Positions 1-9,255 of a DNA stretch of 64,000 nt are shown here, piece by piece; position 1 is the first letter of the stretch, and each line of letters starts with the position of its first letter. The notes beneath the pieces were generated by a model. That model ran no database searches and was not told where the DNA came from. It saw only the letters and a program-made list of their open reading frames with translations. Location of the stretch: contig NZ_JAKRNT010000013.1 in assembly GCF_022346605.1 (NCBI RefSeq), positions 1-64,000 of the forward strand, read 5' to 3'. The DNA comes from Sporosarcina sp. ACRSL. GTDB lineage: Bacteria > Bacillota > Bacilli > Bacillales_A > Planococcaceae. A program made the position numbers and the translations under genes.

Positions 1-110
1 CCCGTCCGCCGCTAATATCAGGGAGCAAGCTCCCTTCAATCCGCTCGACTTGCATGTATTAGGCACGCCGCCAGCGTTCGTCCTGAGCCAGGATCAAACT
101 CTCCATAATA
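1..110 (-). rRNA. 16S ribosomal RNA, 5' end (partial)
   Basis: The reverse complement carries the universal bacterial 16S 5' sequence: AGAGTTTGATCCTGGCTCAG (complement of 83-102), followed by the conserved GACGAACGCTGGCGGCGTGC. The gene runs off the left edge, so only about the first 110 nt (helices around V1) are present. The mature 5' end is placed about 8 nt upstream of AGAGTTTG, by analogy with other Bacillales. It opens an rRNA operon transcribed leftwards from the promoters at 306-402. Confidence 0.97.
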
Positions 111-305
111 GAGAAATTCGAATAGCTCGAGTTTCTTGCTGGCATCATTTAAGATGTCAATTTTGAATCCGTAGATTCGTTTTGTCTGTTCGCCGACGGG
201 GTCGGCTTCAAGACTTTATTTGTTGACGTTTTGCTGTTCAGTTTTCAAGGTTCATGTTTGTTGCTTTTCGCTGTCGGTTCTTGTCGTGCTCCCGACTGCT
301 TTACT

Positions 306-334
306 ACTATACCAAATGGTTTTCAAAGTGTCAA
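306..334 (-). promoter_or_regulatory. rRNA operon promoter P2
   Basis: On the minus strand a perfect -35 TTGACA (329-334) is followed by a 17-nt spacer and -10 TATAGT (306-311). It lies about 200 nt upstream of the 16S 5' end, the usual position of the proximal rrn promoter. The leader that follows contains TTGAAAACTGAACA, a sequence common in Bacillales rRNA leaders and spacers. Confidence 0.85.
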
Positions 335-373
335 CAGTTTTACAGCATTATTTTTTCAAGTTCTATTTCTACT

Positions 374-402
374 ATAATACATACGCTCACGACTACTATC
401 AA
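374..402 (-). promoter_or_regulatory. rRNA operon promoter P1
   Basis: On the minus strand -35 TTGATA (397-402), a 17-nt spacer and -10 TATTAT (374-379) form a second SigA-type promoter 68 nt upstream of P2. Tandem P1/P2 promoters are typical of Bacillus-group rRNA operons. Nothing coding is visible between 111 and 480. Confidence 0.75.
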
Positions 403-483
403 ACACACTAACCAAATGCCATTATAAGAAGCTGCAACGTAAATACTCTCTATACTATTCACTCATTCATCTCTATGATCCAA

Positions 484-517
484 CAAAAAAAGAACGGCTC
501 CATAGGAAACCGTTCCT
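484..517 (-). terminator. intrinsic terminator of the purine permease gene
   Basis: On the minus strand the hairpin GAACGGTTTCC/GGAGCCGTTC is followed by a run of seven T. It sits just beyond the stop of the permease gene and separates it from the rRNA promoters. Confidence 0.85.
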
Positions 518-549
518 TTCAATTACGAAGGCATCACTTTCCTTTAAAT

Positions 550-1884
550 TCATTTCAGGAAAATGAAATAAAGGATGAAGATGACGAAGAGACCGTACAT
601 GATCGGGTGAATCTCTTTTCTTCTTCCGCTCAATATCATTGTAATTGGGTAGAATATGAAACCAATTGCTATTCCTGTAGCGATGCTCGCTGTCAGTGGC
701 ATCGTAATGATTGTGAAGAAGGCAGGAACGGCAATTTCAAATTTTGTCCATTCAATATTCCCCAATGTCGATACCATCAGCACGCCGACGATAATAAGCG
801 CAGGGGCTGTCACTTCAGGTGTAATGACAAATAATAATGGAGAGAAGAACAACGCGACTAGGAAAAGCAGACCCGTCACAACGGAAGCAAATCCAGTTCT
901 GGCACCAGCCGCTACACCAGCAGTCGATTCGATATATGAAGTCGTCGTCGACGTTCCGAAAATTGCACCTGTCACTGTTGCCATTGAGTCCGAAAGCAAT
1001 GCTTTTCCGGCACGCGGTAATTTTTCATCCTTTACCAACCCTGCCTGTGTGGCTACCGCTACGAGTGTTCCTGCTGTATCAAAGAAGTCGATGAATAAGA
1101 ACGTAAGAACAATAACTAGGAATTGAGTTGTCATCAATGACGCAGAGTTGTTGAAGATCGCTTCGAATGCAGCACCAAATGTTGGAGCAACGGACGGTAC
1201 TTTGTCAACCACCTTAGAGGGAACATCGATCAAATTGACGATCATTCCTAATATGGTTGTCAAAATCATTCCATAGAAGATAGCTCCTTTAATTTTGCGT
1301 ACCATCATGATAACGGTGACGACTAAACCGAAGATTGCAAGCAATGTAGTTGCTTTACTCAAATCACCAAGAGCAACGAGCGTATTTGGATCACCAACGA
1401 TGATACCCGCATTTTGGAAACCGAGGAAAGCTATAAATAGACCAATACCCGCTCCAACCGCAAGTTTTAATGGTGCTGGTATAGCGTTAATAATAATTTC
1501 ACGTAATCCAGACAACGATAAGAAAATAAATATGATTCCAGAGAATAATACGCCTGTTAAAGCTGTTTGCCACGGAATTCCGTAATTGAGTACAACCGTA
1601 AATGCGAAAAACGCGTTTAATCCCATTCCTGGAGCCAAAGCGATAGGATATCTTGCAATCAAGCCCATGAAAAGTGAGCCTACAGCTGCAGCCAATGCTG
1701 TTGCAACGAAAACGGCGCCTTTATCCATGCGCATCGCATCAGGAAGATCAGGTACCCCTTCTAATGAAAGCATGAGCGGATTGACAGCCAAAATATATGC
1801 CATCGCGAGGAATGTGGTCACTCCTCCGACAATCTCACGCCGATAGTTCGTTCCAAGCTTTTCAAACTCAAAATATTTCTTCAT
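550..1884 (-). CDS. pbuG: NCS2/AzgA-type purine permease (PbuG-like)
   Basis: A 444-residue integral membrane protein of the nucleobase:cation symporter-2 family, AzgA subgroup. Its B. subtilis relative PbuG imports hypoxanthine and guanine. The N-terminal signature TNYRREIVGGVTTFLAMAYI, the substrate-helix segment APGMGLNAFFAF and the later DFFDTAGTLVAVATQAG are typical; about 12-14 hydrophobic segments span the whole length. Start ATG follows GAGGG. It lies downstream of guaA with its own guanine-type riboswitch and terminator in the 240-nt gap, so uptake should be shut off when guanine or hypoxanthine is plentiful. The PbuO paralogue cannot be excluded by eye, but the riboswitch supports a guanine/hypoxanthine transporter. 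Confidence 0.88.
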   Translation of the reverse strand: MKKYFEFEKLGTNYRREIVGGVTTFLAMAYILAVNPLMLSLEGVPDLPDAMRMDKGAVFVATALAAAVGSLFMGLIARYPIALAPGMGLNAFFAFTVVLNYGIPWQTALTGVLFSGIIFIFLSLSGLREIIINAIPAPLKLAVGAGIGLFIAFLGFQNAGIIVGDPNTLVALGDLSKATTLLAIFGLVVTVIMMVRKIKGAIFYGMILTTILGMIVNLIDVPSKVVDKVPSVAPTFGAAFEAIFNNSASLMTTQFLVIVLTFLFIDFFDTAGTLVAVATQAGLVKDEKLPRAGKALLSDSMATVTGAIFGTSTTTSYIESTAGVAAGARTGFASVVTGLLFLVALFFSPLLFVITPEVTAPALIIVGVLMVSTLGNIEWTKFEIAVPAFFTIITMPLTASIATGIAIGFIFYPITMILSGRRKEIHPIMYGLFVIFILYFIFLK

Positions 1885-1969
1885 GATAACCGTCCCTCAT
1901 AAATTATTAGTATAAATACGTAATGCAAGCGTCATCAGGTCGGAACTCTTTTTTGATAATCAATAACAA

Positions 1970-2003
1970 AAAGGAAGTATACGAATACCCGTATACTTCC
2001 CCA
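1970..2003 (-). terminator. riboswitch-controlled terminator ahead of the permease gene
   Basis: On the minus strand GGAAGTATACG and its complement form an 11-bp stem around a short loop, followed by TTTTTGTTATT. It lies between the purine aptamer (2043-2111) and the permease start, the usual expression platform of an OFF-type purine riboswitch. Confidence 0.85.
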
Positions 2004-2042
2004 TGACAATCAAATTAAAACGATTTTCGCCTTTAATTCAAT

Positions 2043-2111
2043 CATCGTAGTCAGAACATTTACGGCGTTCCGGTAGAGACTTTTGGGCCATATCCCCAAA
2101 GATATACGATG
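2043..2111 (-). promoter_or_regulatory. purine riboswitch aptamer, guanine type
   Basis: The minus strand holds a complete purine aptamer. P1 is CATCGTA/TACGATG, P2 ends in GGGGATATGGCCC, J2/3 is GTCTCTACC, and P3 carries loop CGCCGTAAATG. J3/1 reads GACTACG with C at the ligand-discriminating position, so guanine/hypoxanthine is predicted; adenine aptamers have U there. It starts only 13 nt after the guaA stop. A weak TATATA -10-like box precedes it, so it may be read both from its own promoter and from guaA read-through. Confidence 0.95.
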
Positions 2112-2123
2112 CGGTTATATAGT

Positions 2124-3659
2124 TTACTCCCACTCGATCGTGCCAGGTGGTTTTCCTGTAATATCATAGACAACCCGGTTTACGTGGTCGACTTCAGATG
2201 TGATGCGTGTACTGATTTTTTCAAGTACATCCCAAGGAATGCGAGCCCAGTCAGCTGTCATGCCATCTACTGAATGAACAGCACGCAATCCTACTGCATA
2301 GTCGTAGGAACGTTTTTCATTTCTTACGCCGACGCTGCGGATGTCAGGTAGGATGGCAAAGTATTGCCAGATTTCCCGATCCAGCCCCGCTTTTGCGATT
2401 TCATCGCGAAGGATCCAGTCAGCTTCACGAACAATTTCAAGCTTCTCTTCCGTGATTTCTCCGAGTACCCGAACGCCGAGGCCTGGTCCTGGGAATGGCT
2501 GACGATGAACGATGTCTGCCGGCAATCCAAGTTCTGCTCCAACCGCGCGCACTTCGTCTTTGAACAATGCTTTTAACGGCTCGATTAATTCAAAGTCCAT
2601 GTCTTCCGGTAGTCCCCCGACGTTATGGTGGGATTTGATCACTTCTTTTGTGGCCGTTCCGCTTTCGATAATATCCGCATAAATCGTACCTTGTGCAAGG
2701 AAGTCGATTCCTTCGAGTTTTGCGGACTCCTCGTCAAATACATAGATGAATTCATTGCCGATGATTTTCCGTTTCTCTTCCGGATCAGTGACACCTTTGA
2801 GCTTGTCCAAGAACCGTTTGCGAGCATCGACTTTGATGAAGTTCATATTGAATTGATTGCTGAACGTATCGACAACGCTTTCCACTTCGCCTTTACGTAG
2901 CAGACCGTGGTCAACGAAGATGCACGTAAGCTGATCTCCGATTGCGCGGTCAATTAACGCCGCTACAACGGATGAATCGACGCCGCCACTCAGTGCGCAA
3001 AGGACTTTCCTTTCGCCGACTTGAGAACGAATCTTCTCAACTTCGATGTCGATGAAACGTTGTACTGTCCAGCTATTCGTCACCGCACAAATGTTGATGA
3101 CGAATTGACGGAGCAACTCTTTTCCTTCAGTTGATTGTCCAGCTTCCGGATGGTAAAGAACGCCATAAAGATTTTTTTCTTCATTCGCAAATGCGATTAC
3201 TCCGCCGTCCTCGTTAGTTGCGACAACAGCGAATCCTGCAGGTACTTCAGCGATCGCATTTCCGTTGCCCATTAGGACGGATTGCTTTTCAGCTTGTCCG
3301 GTAAACAGTTTTGAAGCTGTCGTTACGTTGATGTCCTGAACATCAGAAACATTTTTTGCTCCGGACTTCCCACCGAATTGATTGGAGATGAGTTCCGCCC
3401 CGGAAGAAATGCCGAGTACAGGGATGCCCAGATTGAAAATGTCAGCGTCGATGTCGAAATCAGTACCGTTTGGTCCGCCGGAAAGGATGATTCCGACAGC
3501 GTGCATTTTTTTGATATCCTCCGCAGTGACCGTATGAGGATGCAATTCACTGTAAACTCCCAACTCACGGATCGTACGTGTAATCAGTTGGTTGTATGTA
3601 CTGCCGTAATCGAGCACAACAATTTTTTCCTGTTCGATCAATAAAGGAGCTGTCGACAA
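2124..3659 (-). CDS. guaA: GMP synthase with a degenerate glutaminase domain
   Basis: GuaA converts XMP to GMP with ATP and an amino donor. The 511 residues comprise an N-terminal class I glutamine amidotransferase-like domain (about 10-195), an ATP-pyrophosphatase domain with P-loop SGGVDSS (about 224-230) and a C-terminal dimerisation domain ending PPGTIEWE; length matches the family (about 513). In the amidotransferase domain the nucleophile elbow reads GISSGAEL instead of GICYGMQL, so the catalytic Cys is Ser85. The usual SHGD is GNGN, while HPE (about 170-172) remains. Synthesis may therefore depend on free ammonia or another glutaminase. Start TTG at 3659 has GAGGTG six nt upstream; a frame-internal ATG at 3677 overlaps that SD. 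A guanine-type riboswitch precedes the gene. Confidence 0.93.
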   Translation of the reverse strand: MSTAPLLIEQEKIVVLDYGSTYNQLITRTIRELGVYSELHPHTVTAEDIKKMHAVGIILSGGPNGTDFDIDADIFNLGIPVLGISSGAELISNQFGGKSGAKNVSDVQDINVTTASKLFTGQAEKQSVLMGNGNAIAEVPAGFAVVATNEDGGVIAFANEEKNLYGVLYHPEAGQSTEGKELLRQFVINICAVTNSWTVQRFIDIEVEKIRSQVGERKVLCALSGGVDSSVVAALIDRAIGDQLTCIFVDHGLLRKGEVESVVDTFSNQFNMNFIKVDARKRFLDKLKGVTDPEEKRKIIGNEFIYVFDEESAKLEGIDFLAQGTIYADIIESGTATKEVIKSHHNVGGLPEDMDFELIEPLKALFKDEVRAVGAELGLPADIVHRQPFPGPGLGVRVLGEITEEKLEIVREADWILRDEIAKAGLDREIWQYFAILPDIRSVGVRNEKRSYDYAVGLRAVHSVDGMTADWARIPWDVLEKISTRITSEVDHVNRVVYDITGKPPGTIEWE

Positions 3660-3703
3660 TTGATCCACCTCTTTCATTTAGTTTCCGTTGCCTCTAATCA
3701 GTA

Positions 3704-3739
3704 AAGACGCGTAAGAAAGTCCTTCTTTCCACGCGTCTA
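3704..3739 (-). terminator. terminator-like hairpin in the guaA leader
   Basis: On the minus strand AGACGCGT and ACGCGTCT form an 8-bp GC-rich stem enclosing a smaller AAAG/CTTT stem, followed only by TTTACT. It lies between the aptamer and the guaA SD and is the likely riboswitch expression platform. The short T tract makes the call less secure. Confidence 0.6.
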
Positions 3740-3781
3740 AACGTTCTACTGCTGGCAGAAACAGACATGGCTGTCCCGCCT

Positions 3782-3846
3782 TCATAGACAAGTCATTCTC
3801 GGTGACTTAGTAGAAACATCCGAACCATATTATCGGATATATATGA
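3782..3846 (-). promoter_or_regulatory. purine riboswitch aptamer upstream of guaA
   Basis: On the minus strand P1 is TCATA/TATGA, P2 is ATCCGA/TCGGAT with loop TAATATGGT, J2/3 is GTTTCTACT and P3 is AAGTC/GACTT with loop ACCGAGAA. J3/1 reads GTCTATG, with C at the discriminating position (guanine type) but T where most aptamers have A just before it. It lies about 125 nt upstream of the guaA start. Confidence 0.85.
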
Positions 3847-3871
3847 GGGCATATCGGTGTTCTTTTTGTTA

Positions 3872-3900
3872 ATCTTACGCTTCCGATATACAAAAATCAA
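3872..3900 (-). promoter_or_regulatory. promoter of the guaA riboswitch transcript
   Basis: On the minus strand -35 TTGATT (3895-3900), a 17-nt spacer and -10 TAAGAT (3872-3877) lie about 25 nt upstream of the aptamer. The -35 box overlaps the stop codon of the upstream transglutaminase gene. Confidence 0.65.
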
Positions 3901-6098
3901 CAAGTAGCCCTATTGATTAAATCTTCCCATATTTCCTGCAAGCTTGCCCATTCGTCGTGCTTTGTATAACCGCCATATAGGCCGCGTTCATACGCTTCCG
4001 TGAGCAATCCCATTTTACGGCCTCCGAAGTATTCATCCACCGTTTTCGCATACTCCGATAACGTCATGCTTTCTTTCCGTTTAAAGCCGAATCGATCCAG
4101 CTGTTTCAATAAGCTTTTGTATTGCTTCGTGTATAGCTCCCAATCCGCTTTCCGCTTCCGGTACATACTTGTCAAAAGTTTAGGAATCCACTTCCCGCGA
4201 TGCTTATATACGATCCAGGAAATGAATAACAATAGTGCACCACTACTGAATCCGACCCAAGCATTTTCACGTAGGAAGTCGCCTGTCTTATTGAAGAACG
4301 CTGCGATACTTTGCTCTTCCTCTTTCTTAGCAGCCGTTTCCGCCCGGTCGACTTCGGGCTCCTCACGCTCTTCCATTTCAGGTGCCTCCGGATCGCTCAC
4401 ATCTAGTTCAAGGTCATACTCGATGCCGGTCATATTGGAAAAACCAATCGTCGGTTCGAAAGGCATCCATCCGAACCCCGGAATATAAGCCTCTACCCAT
4501 GAGTGTGCTTCATTGTTCGTCACTACATACTCCGTCCTGCCTCTTGAGTTCTGTTTCGCTTCACCCGGCGCGAATCCTTTCACCCAACGTGCGGGAATAT
4601 CGGATGCACGGAGCATGACGACCATGGACGTTGAAAAATTATCACAATATCCCCGTTTCGTATCGAATAGGAATTGATCTACATAATCTTCATTCCCTCT
4701 CGGCACGGCGACGTTTTGTTGGTCGTAAACGAATCCGTTTCTTGCAAAATACCGCTCTACTGATTTCACTTTTTCATAGACACTTTCCTGTTTCCCGGTA
4801 ATATCGAGCGCCAACTCGCGGACGCGATCTGGCAATTGCTCGGGCAGCTGCAAGAATTCGGAGAAATCCATTGATTCCAATGCATAATCATCCATTGAAG
4901 TTTCTCGCAGCGCCTTTAAACTGTATCGTTGCTCGACGAGATCGATTCCGAACGAATCCAGTTCCGTATTCTCCCCGTCTTTCATGACCCAAAATTGGCC
5001 GGTCTCCACTTGATTCTGCAAAACGACATCCGTTCTCGTATGGATTTTTGTTGTACCATATGGGTAAACGAGATACGGCAATTGTTCATTCATATTGATT
5101 ACAGCGCTTAACACTTGGCTATCTTCAAGTTGTGCGTCCGCACTTTCATTCGCAAGTAATGTGCCCGGAATAATATTGACTGGCATCGACTCAACGGATT
5201 GCTGTATCCATCCCTTTGACGTATACGTATTTTTCGTTTCGATTTTCCAATATTGCCTTCTAGGGACAGCCGCCCTAAAAACGACCGTATTATCTTGCGC
5301 GAATGCGCCCCCTAGCCTCGAATCGTCCGTATCGTACCCACTTTTCGAAACGAGGCTACCGCTGCCATTTCCGATTCCTTCCCCTTGCACGACTGATTTT
5401 AAGAAAGGGACAGGATCTGGCCAGGCAGGCCCCCGGTCCGGCATGAAGTTCGCGAAAGCACTGCTGCCTATGACGGCGATCAATAATGGAACTGAAAAAG
5501 TGGCAAACATTCCGGTGCCCATCTTTCGTCCATGTCGTTCGGATATGCGGGAAATCGTCAGCAATCCTATTAATAACAGTCCAGATACCATAATTCTAAA
5601 AATTGCCCCGTCTGCAGAATACGAGCTGAACGTATCTAAAACAGCGATGAATACGACCGTCATTACGTAGAAAAGTAGAATGCTTTTCCGCACTTCGATC
5701 CAATGGCGAATCAAGTAAATTGTCATCCACAACAGAACGAAAAAGAGGACTGTCCGGAATGGATTCGTAATGTCCCCCCAATACCAAGCCGCAATAATGC
5801 CGACATTCGAGTATAGATCTTTACTGAGTAAAACGACTGTTTCTTTGGAGAAAATAGCGGTTTTAAAAAACATATAATGGAGCGACCAAAACAAATAGAT
5901 GATTTTTAATGGCACGGAGTACCACCATCGCATCTTCAGCAATCCGAATAAAAAGGAAATGGCGATGAAATAAAGGAAGACGGCTATATAATCCGTATCA
6001 GTCAATTTAACAACAGGCAATAGCCATTCCCAGAGCAGCAGAAACGCCAATATATACATGAGTATGAGGACGCGCATATCCGTCCTTCCTTCATTCAT
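3897..6098 (-). CDS. transglutaminase-like membrane protein (TgpA family)
   Basis: A 733-residue protein with about six N-terminal membrane helices (residues 1-210), a large extracytoplasmic region, a transglutaminase core, one membrane helix near residue 610 and a short cytoplasmic tail of DUF4129 type. The cysteine-protease-like triad is visible as RGYCDNFSTSM (Cys), EAHSWVEAYIPGFGW (His) and the following PFEPT. The family sits with DUF58 and MoxR proteins across bacteria; the substrate is unknown. It is the last gene of a three-gene operon and overlaps the DUF58 stop by one base (TGATG). The ATG at 6098 is chosen; an adjacent TTG (6101) would use the same AAGGAGG. Confidence 0.88.
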   Translation of the reverse strand: MNEGRTDMRVLILMYILAFLLLWEWLLPVVKLTDTDYIAVFLYFIAISFLFGLLKMRWWYSVPLKIIYLFWSLHYMFFKTAIFSKETVVLLSKDLYSNVGIIAAWYWGDITNPFRTVLFFVLLWMTIYLIRHWIEVRKSILLFYVMTVVFIAVLDTFSSYSADGAIFRIMVSGLLLIGLLTISRISERHGRKMGTGMFATFSVPLLIAVIGSSAFANFMPDRGPAWPDPVPFLKSVVQGEGIGNGSGSLVSKSGYDTDDSRLGGAFAQDNTVVFRAAVPRRQYWKIETKNTYTSKGWIQQSVESMPVNIIPGTLLANESADAQLEDSQVLSAVINMNEQLPYLVYPYGTTKIHTRTDVVLQNQVETGQFWVMKDGENTELDSFGIDLVEQRYSLKALRETSMDDYALESMDFSEFLQLPEQLPDRVRELALDITGKQESVYEKVKSVERYFARNGFVYDQQNVAVPRGNEDYVDQFLFDTKRGYCDNFSTSMVVMLRASDIPARWVKGFAPGEAKQNSRGRTEYVVTNNEAHSWVEAYIPGFGWMPFEPTIGFSNMTGIEYDLELDVSDPEAPEMEEREEPEVDRAETAAKKEEEQSIAAFFNKTGDFLRENAWVGFSSGALLLFISWIVYKHRGKWIPKLLTSMYRKRKADWELYTKQYKSLLKQLDRFGFKRKESMTLSEYAKTVDEYFGGRKMGLLTEAYERGLYGGYTKHDEWASLQEIWEDLINRATC

Positions 6099-7306
6099 CA
6101 ACTAGCCACCTCCTTAAAAGCTTCCGAAAACTGCTTATTGCTCAGTGCATGAACCGTAATTCCTTTCGCTTTCGCAAATCTAATTTGCTCCTGGATTTGA
6201 GGAGGTATCACGCCTTCCCCGTCAACAATTACAAAACAGATAACCGCCTTCGTGTTTTTCACAAATGCCATTACTGATTGAAGGAATGTCCAATCTGGGC
6301 TTGACGTCACTAAGACGACGCTGCCAGCAGCTGCTGTAAGTGATGAATACGCCAATGGCTGCATCGCGTCTGGTGGGACAGGTTGAATTTTAGCTAAATG
6401 AACGAAAACATTGTGCAGCTGGTCTGCAGAATGGATGAATGGGAATACGACTGTCTCCGCCCCGGCGGAAGCAAAGGCGATGTTCGCGTGATGGTGGGCA
6501 GCTTCTTCAACGATCGATGCTGCCAGTTCAACTTGCTCCTCAAACAGATCCGAATCCCTGCCGTCAAGCAGCACGATGAGATCCTCCGATTGCCGGTCCT
6601 CAAATTCCTTCGTCATTAGATTTTGCGTGCGGGCAAATGATTTCCAATGAATCCAAGTCACCCGGTCTCCCGCCTGGTAATCCCTCACCCCGGTTGCCAT
6701 CGTCGTATCCTTGACGAGTGAAAACGGGGAAATGAGAGATCCACGGTCGTATTGGGCGTTTATCGGTGCATATTTAATCGAAATCGTATTCGGATAGACG
6801 AGTATAGCATCCTTCAACTCTATGAAAGCACGTTTTTGGATCCATCCAAAAAAATCGGAGACTTCGATTTCGACGCCTTCTACAATATGCTCTCCTCTTG
6901 GAAGCTTATCGATTTCATAGGAGAATTCCACACTTTTTTTGAAACCGAACAAGAAGAGCTGCCTTGTGCGATTCTTCGCTCTTCTGTTCATAGCGGGATC
7001 CGTCCATTTTTCAATTGCAGCTGTATACAATAAGGGGAAAGGAACCGTCCGTGAAAGTTTAACCGTCACGACGAGCTTCCCCCCGTTTTTAATCGTTTTC
7101 GTTCGAAGGATGCGCTCTGCTTTTATATTATTCATCGGATAGGCAAATAGAGTGATGGAATATAAAAGAAAGGGAGTTAGCATATAAAAAATCGTCCAGC
7201 TTACTTTGCCCCCTTGAAACATAGCGAAAACATAGACAGAAAAGAATAGGCCGACGATGAAAACGAAGCGGCCAGTCATCGATAGCAGTCTTTTCCCTTT
7301 TGTCAT
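6098..7306 (-). CDS. DUF58 domain protein
   Basis: 402 residues with two membrane helices near the N-terminus (about 10-55), a beta-rich middle and the DUF58 signature GDRVTWIHWKSFARTQ followed by a vWA-like strand with LLDGRDSD, a possible metal-binding site. DUF58 proteins are encoded beside MoxR AAA+ ATPases, which may remodel or insert a metal into them. The ATG overlaps the moxR stop by four bases (ATGA) and the gene overlaps tgpA, so the three are translationally coupled. The cellular role is not established. Confidence 0.88.
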   Translation of the reverse strand: MTKGKRLLSMTGRFVFIVGLFFSVYVFAMFQGGKVSWTIFYMLTPFLLYSITLFAYPMNNIKAERILRTKTIKNGGKLVVTVKLSRTVPFPLLYTAAIEKWTDPAMNRRAKNRTRQLFLFGFKKSVEFSYEIDKLPRGEHIVEGVEIEVSDFFGWIQKRAFIELKDAILVYPNTISIKYAPINAQYDRGSLISPFSLVKDTTMATGVRDYQAGDRVTWIHWKSFARTQNLMTKEFEDRQSEDLIVLLDGRDSDLFEEQVELAASIVEEAAHHHANIAFASAGAETVVFPFIHSADQLHNVFVHLAKIQPVPPDAMQPLAYSSLTAAAGSVVLVTSSPDWTFLQSVMAFVKNTKAVICFVIVDGEGVIPPQIQEQIRFAKAKGITVHALSNKQFSEAFKEVAS

Positions 7307-8253
7307 TTCAATCCGACCCGGTCGATCGGCACACTGATTCTCGTTAAGATCCGTTCGACGATTTCATTCGCAGTGATCCCTTCGTACTTCGCTTCGGACT
7401 TGAGGATGAGCCGATGGCCGAATACAAAAGGAGCCAAGTATTTCACATCGTCAGGCGTTACATACGTTCGCCCTTTTATGAGTGCATAGGCTTGGCATGA
7501 CTTCATGAGCGCTAGCGAGCCACGGGGGCTGACTCCGAGATAGACATGCGGGTTATTACGTGTTTCCGATGCACAATCGACAATATAGGTTTTTATCGTA
7601 TGGTCGACATTCACTTCTTTTACCGCTCGTTGGAGTTCCGCCAATTCTTGAATCGAGAGGACAGTTTCGATATGATCGAGCGGCACCGATTTTTCCGCTC
7701 GCGATAGCACTTCGATCTCTTCGACCCGTTTTGGATACCCCATCTTCAATTTGAAAAGAAACCGGTCCAGCTGTGCTTCCGGCAGCGGGTAAGTGCCTTC
7801 GTATTCAATCGGGTTTTGGGTTGCCATGACGAAAAACGGTTGTGGAATTCGAATCGTTTCTCCGTCGACAGTGACCGACGACTCTTCCATACTTTCTAGT
7901 AAAGCAGCTTGTGTCTTCGGGGATGTCCGGTTAATTTCATCCGCCAATACAATGTTGCCGACAATCGGACCAGGCCTGAATTCAAATTCCATTTCCTTCG
8001 GATTGTAAATGGAAACGCCAAGTACGTCCGACGGCAGTAAATCCGGCGTGAACTGGATACGCTTGAACGAGGCGCCAATCGATTTCGCTAGCGCTTTCAC
8101 CATCATCGTCTTCCCGACACCGGGGACGTCTTCAAGTAGAACGTGTCCGCCGGCAAGCAGGGCCGTAACGCTTAGCTCCGCAATATCCCGTTTGCCGATC
8201 ATTACCTTATCTATATTCGCAAGAACTTTGTCGATAACTTGTGCATTTTGCAT
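7303..8253 (-). CDS. MoxR-family AAA+ ATPase
   Basis: 316 residues. Walker A is GVPGVGKTMM, Walker B is VLADEINR with sensor region ATQNPIEYEGTYPLPEAQLD, and the C-terminal lid contains GVSPRGSLAL, all standard for MoxR ATPases that act as chaperones for vWA/DUF58 partners. First gene of the moxR-DUF58-tgpA operon. The start at 8253 is chosen because GGGAGGAAG lies just upstream; the in-frame ATG at 8268 overlaps that SD. Confidence 0.9.
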   Translation of the reverse strand: MQNAQVIDKVLANIDKVMIGKRDIAELSVTALLAGGHVLLEDVPGVGKTMMVKALAKSIGASFKRIQFTPDLLPSDVLGVSIYNPKEMEFEFRPGPIVGNIVLADEINRTSPKTQAALLESMEESSVTVDGETIRIPQPFFVMATQNPIEYEGTYPLPEAQLDRFLFKLKMGYPKRVEEIEVLSRAEKSVPLDHIETVLSIQELAELQRAVKEVNVDHTIKTYIVDCASETRNNPHVYLGVSPRGSLALMKSCQAYALIKGRTYVTPDDVKYLAPFVFGHRLILKSEAKYEGITANEIVERILTRISVPIDRVGLK

Positions 8254-8363
8254 TCTTCTTCCTCCCATTCCAGCTTCTCTCTATAAACATGTCCAAAAAT
8301 TCACAAAATGTAACTTCATAATACCGCAATCTTCGACTAGGTACAACACAGTAAATTTAACAG

Positions 8364-8403
8364 AAAAAAGTAGAGGCGGAAACATAAAGCTCCCCTCTAC
8401 TTA
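8364..8403 (-). terminator. intrinsic terminator after nadE
   Basis: On the minus strand AAGTAGAGG and CCTCTACTT form a 9-bp stem followed by a T-rich tract. It ends the pncB-nadE transcript. Confidence 0.85.
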
Positions 8404-8413
8404 TCGTCAATTC

Positions 8414-9238
8414 TTATTTCCAAAAATCGTCGAAAATAGTGATCGGCAAATGACGCTTATGCTCCGATCGTTTATAGTGTTTTTCAATCGTTTCGAGTGC
8501 TTTATCAGACACTTGCTTCCCTTCGAGGAAGTCGTCGATCTCCTCATAAGTGACCCCAAGCGCGACTTCGTCGGGCAAAGCGGGCTTATCGTCTTCCAAA
8601 TCCGCCGTCGGCACTTTCGTATACAGATGCTCGGGAGACCCAAGCTCCTTCATTAATTGACGGCCTTGCCTTTTATTCAATCGGTAGATTGGCATGAGGT
8701 CAGCTGCGCCGTCGCCAAATTTCGTATAAAAACCGGTCACCGCTTCCGCAGCATGGTCGGTGCCCAGCACAACACAGCTATGTGCAGCCGCAATTGCGTA
8801 TTGGACTTTCATTCGTTCCCGCGCTTTTTCGTTGCCCTTCGTGTAATCAGAAATAAGGATTCCCGCTTTCGCCAATGCCTGTTCGCTCGCATCGACCGCG
8901 TCCTTAATATCGACAGTATAGAGCAACGTCGGCTTGATGAAGTCAAGGGCATCTTGTGCGTCATCTTCGTCGAACTGCTTTCCATAAGGAAGTCTGATGG
9001 CAATGAATTTATACCGATCCGTTTTGTTTTCTTCGTTCAGTTCATCGACAGCCATTTGCGCGAGCCTGCCGACGAGAGTGGAATCTTGCCCACCTGAAAT
9101 GCCGAGGACAAAGCCGTTCACGAAAGAGTTTTTCATCGCGTATTCTTTCATGAAATCAATTGATTTGCGGATTTCCTCTTGCGGGTCAATTGACGGCTTC
9201 GTTTTCAGCTCTGCAATGACCTGTTGTTGGAAAGTCAT
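8414..9238 (-). CDS. nadE: ammonia-dependent NAD+ synthetase
   Basis: 274 residues, the usual length of the NH3-dependent NadE that amidates deamido-NAD with ATP. The PP-loop SGGQDSTL, the segment [20 protein letters not shown] and the closing [14 protein letters not shown] are characteristic. There is no nitrilase domain, so ammonia rather than glutamine is the donor. It lies 17 nt downstream of pncB on the same strand, which makes a nicotinate salvage operon: PncB makes nicotinate mononucleotide and NadE performs the last step to NAD. Confidence 0.96.
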   Translation of the reverse strand: MTFQQQVIAELKTKPSIDPQEEIRKSIDFMKEYAMKNSFVNGFVLGISGGQDSTLVGRLAQMAVDELNEENKTDRYKFIAIRLPYGKQFDEDDAQDALDFIKPTLLYTVDIKDAVDASEQALAKAGILISDYTKGNEKARERMKVQYAIAAAHSCVVLGTDHAAEAVTGFYTKFGDGAADLMPIYRLNKRQGRQLMKELGSPEHLYTKVPTADLEDDKPALPDEVALGVTYEEIDDFLEGKQVSDKALETIEKHYKRSEHKRHLPITIFDDFWK

Positions 9239-9255
9239 TTTTCGAACCTCCTCCT

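Noticed and set aside
656-1126. 156-residue plus-strand ORF inside the permease gene
   Set aside because: It is a complementary-strand shadow of a membrane-protein gene, with no SD and no independent signals.
5095-5670. 191-residue plus-strand ORF opposite the transglutaminase gene
   Set aside because: Antisense shadow; Ser/Pro-rich, without an SD; the minus-strand frame has strong family motifs.
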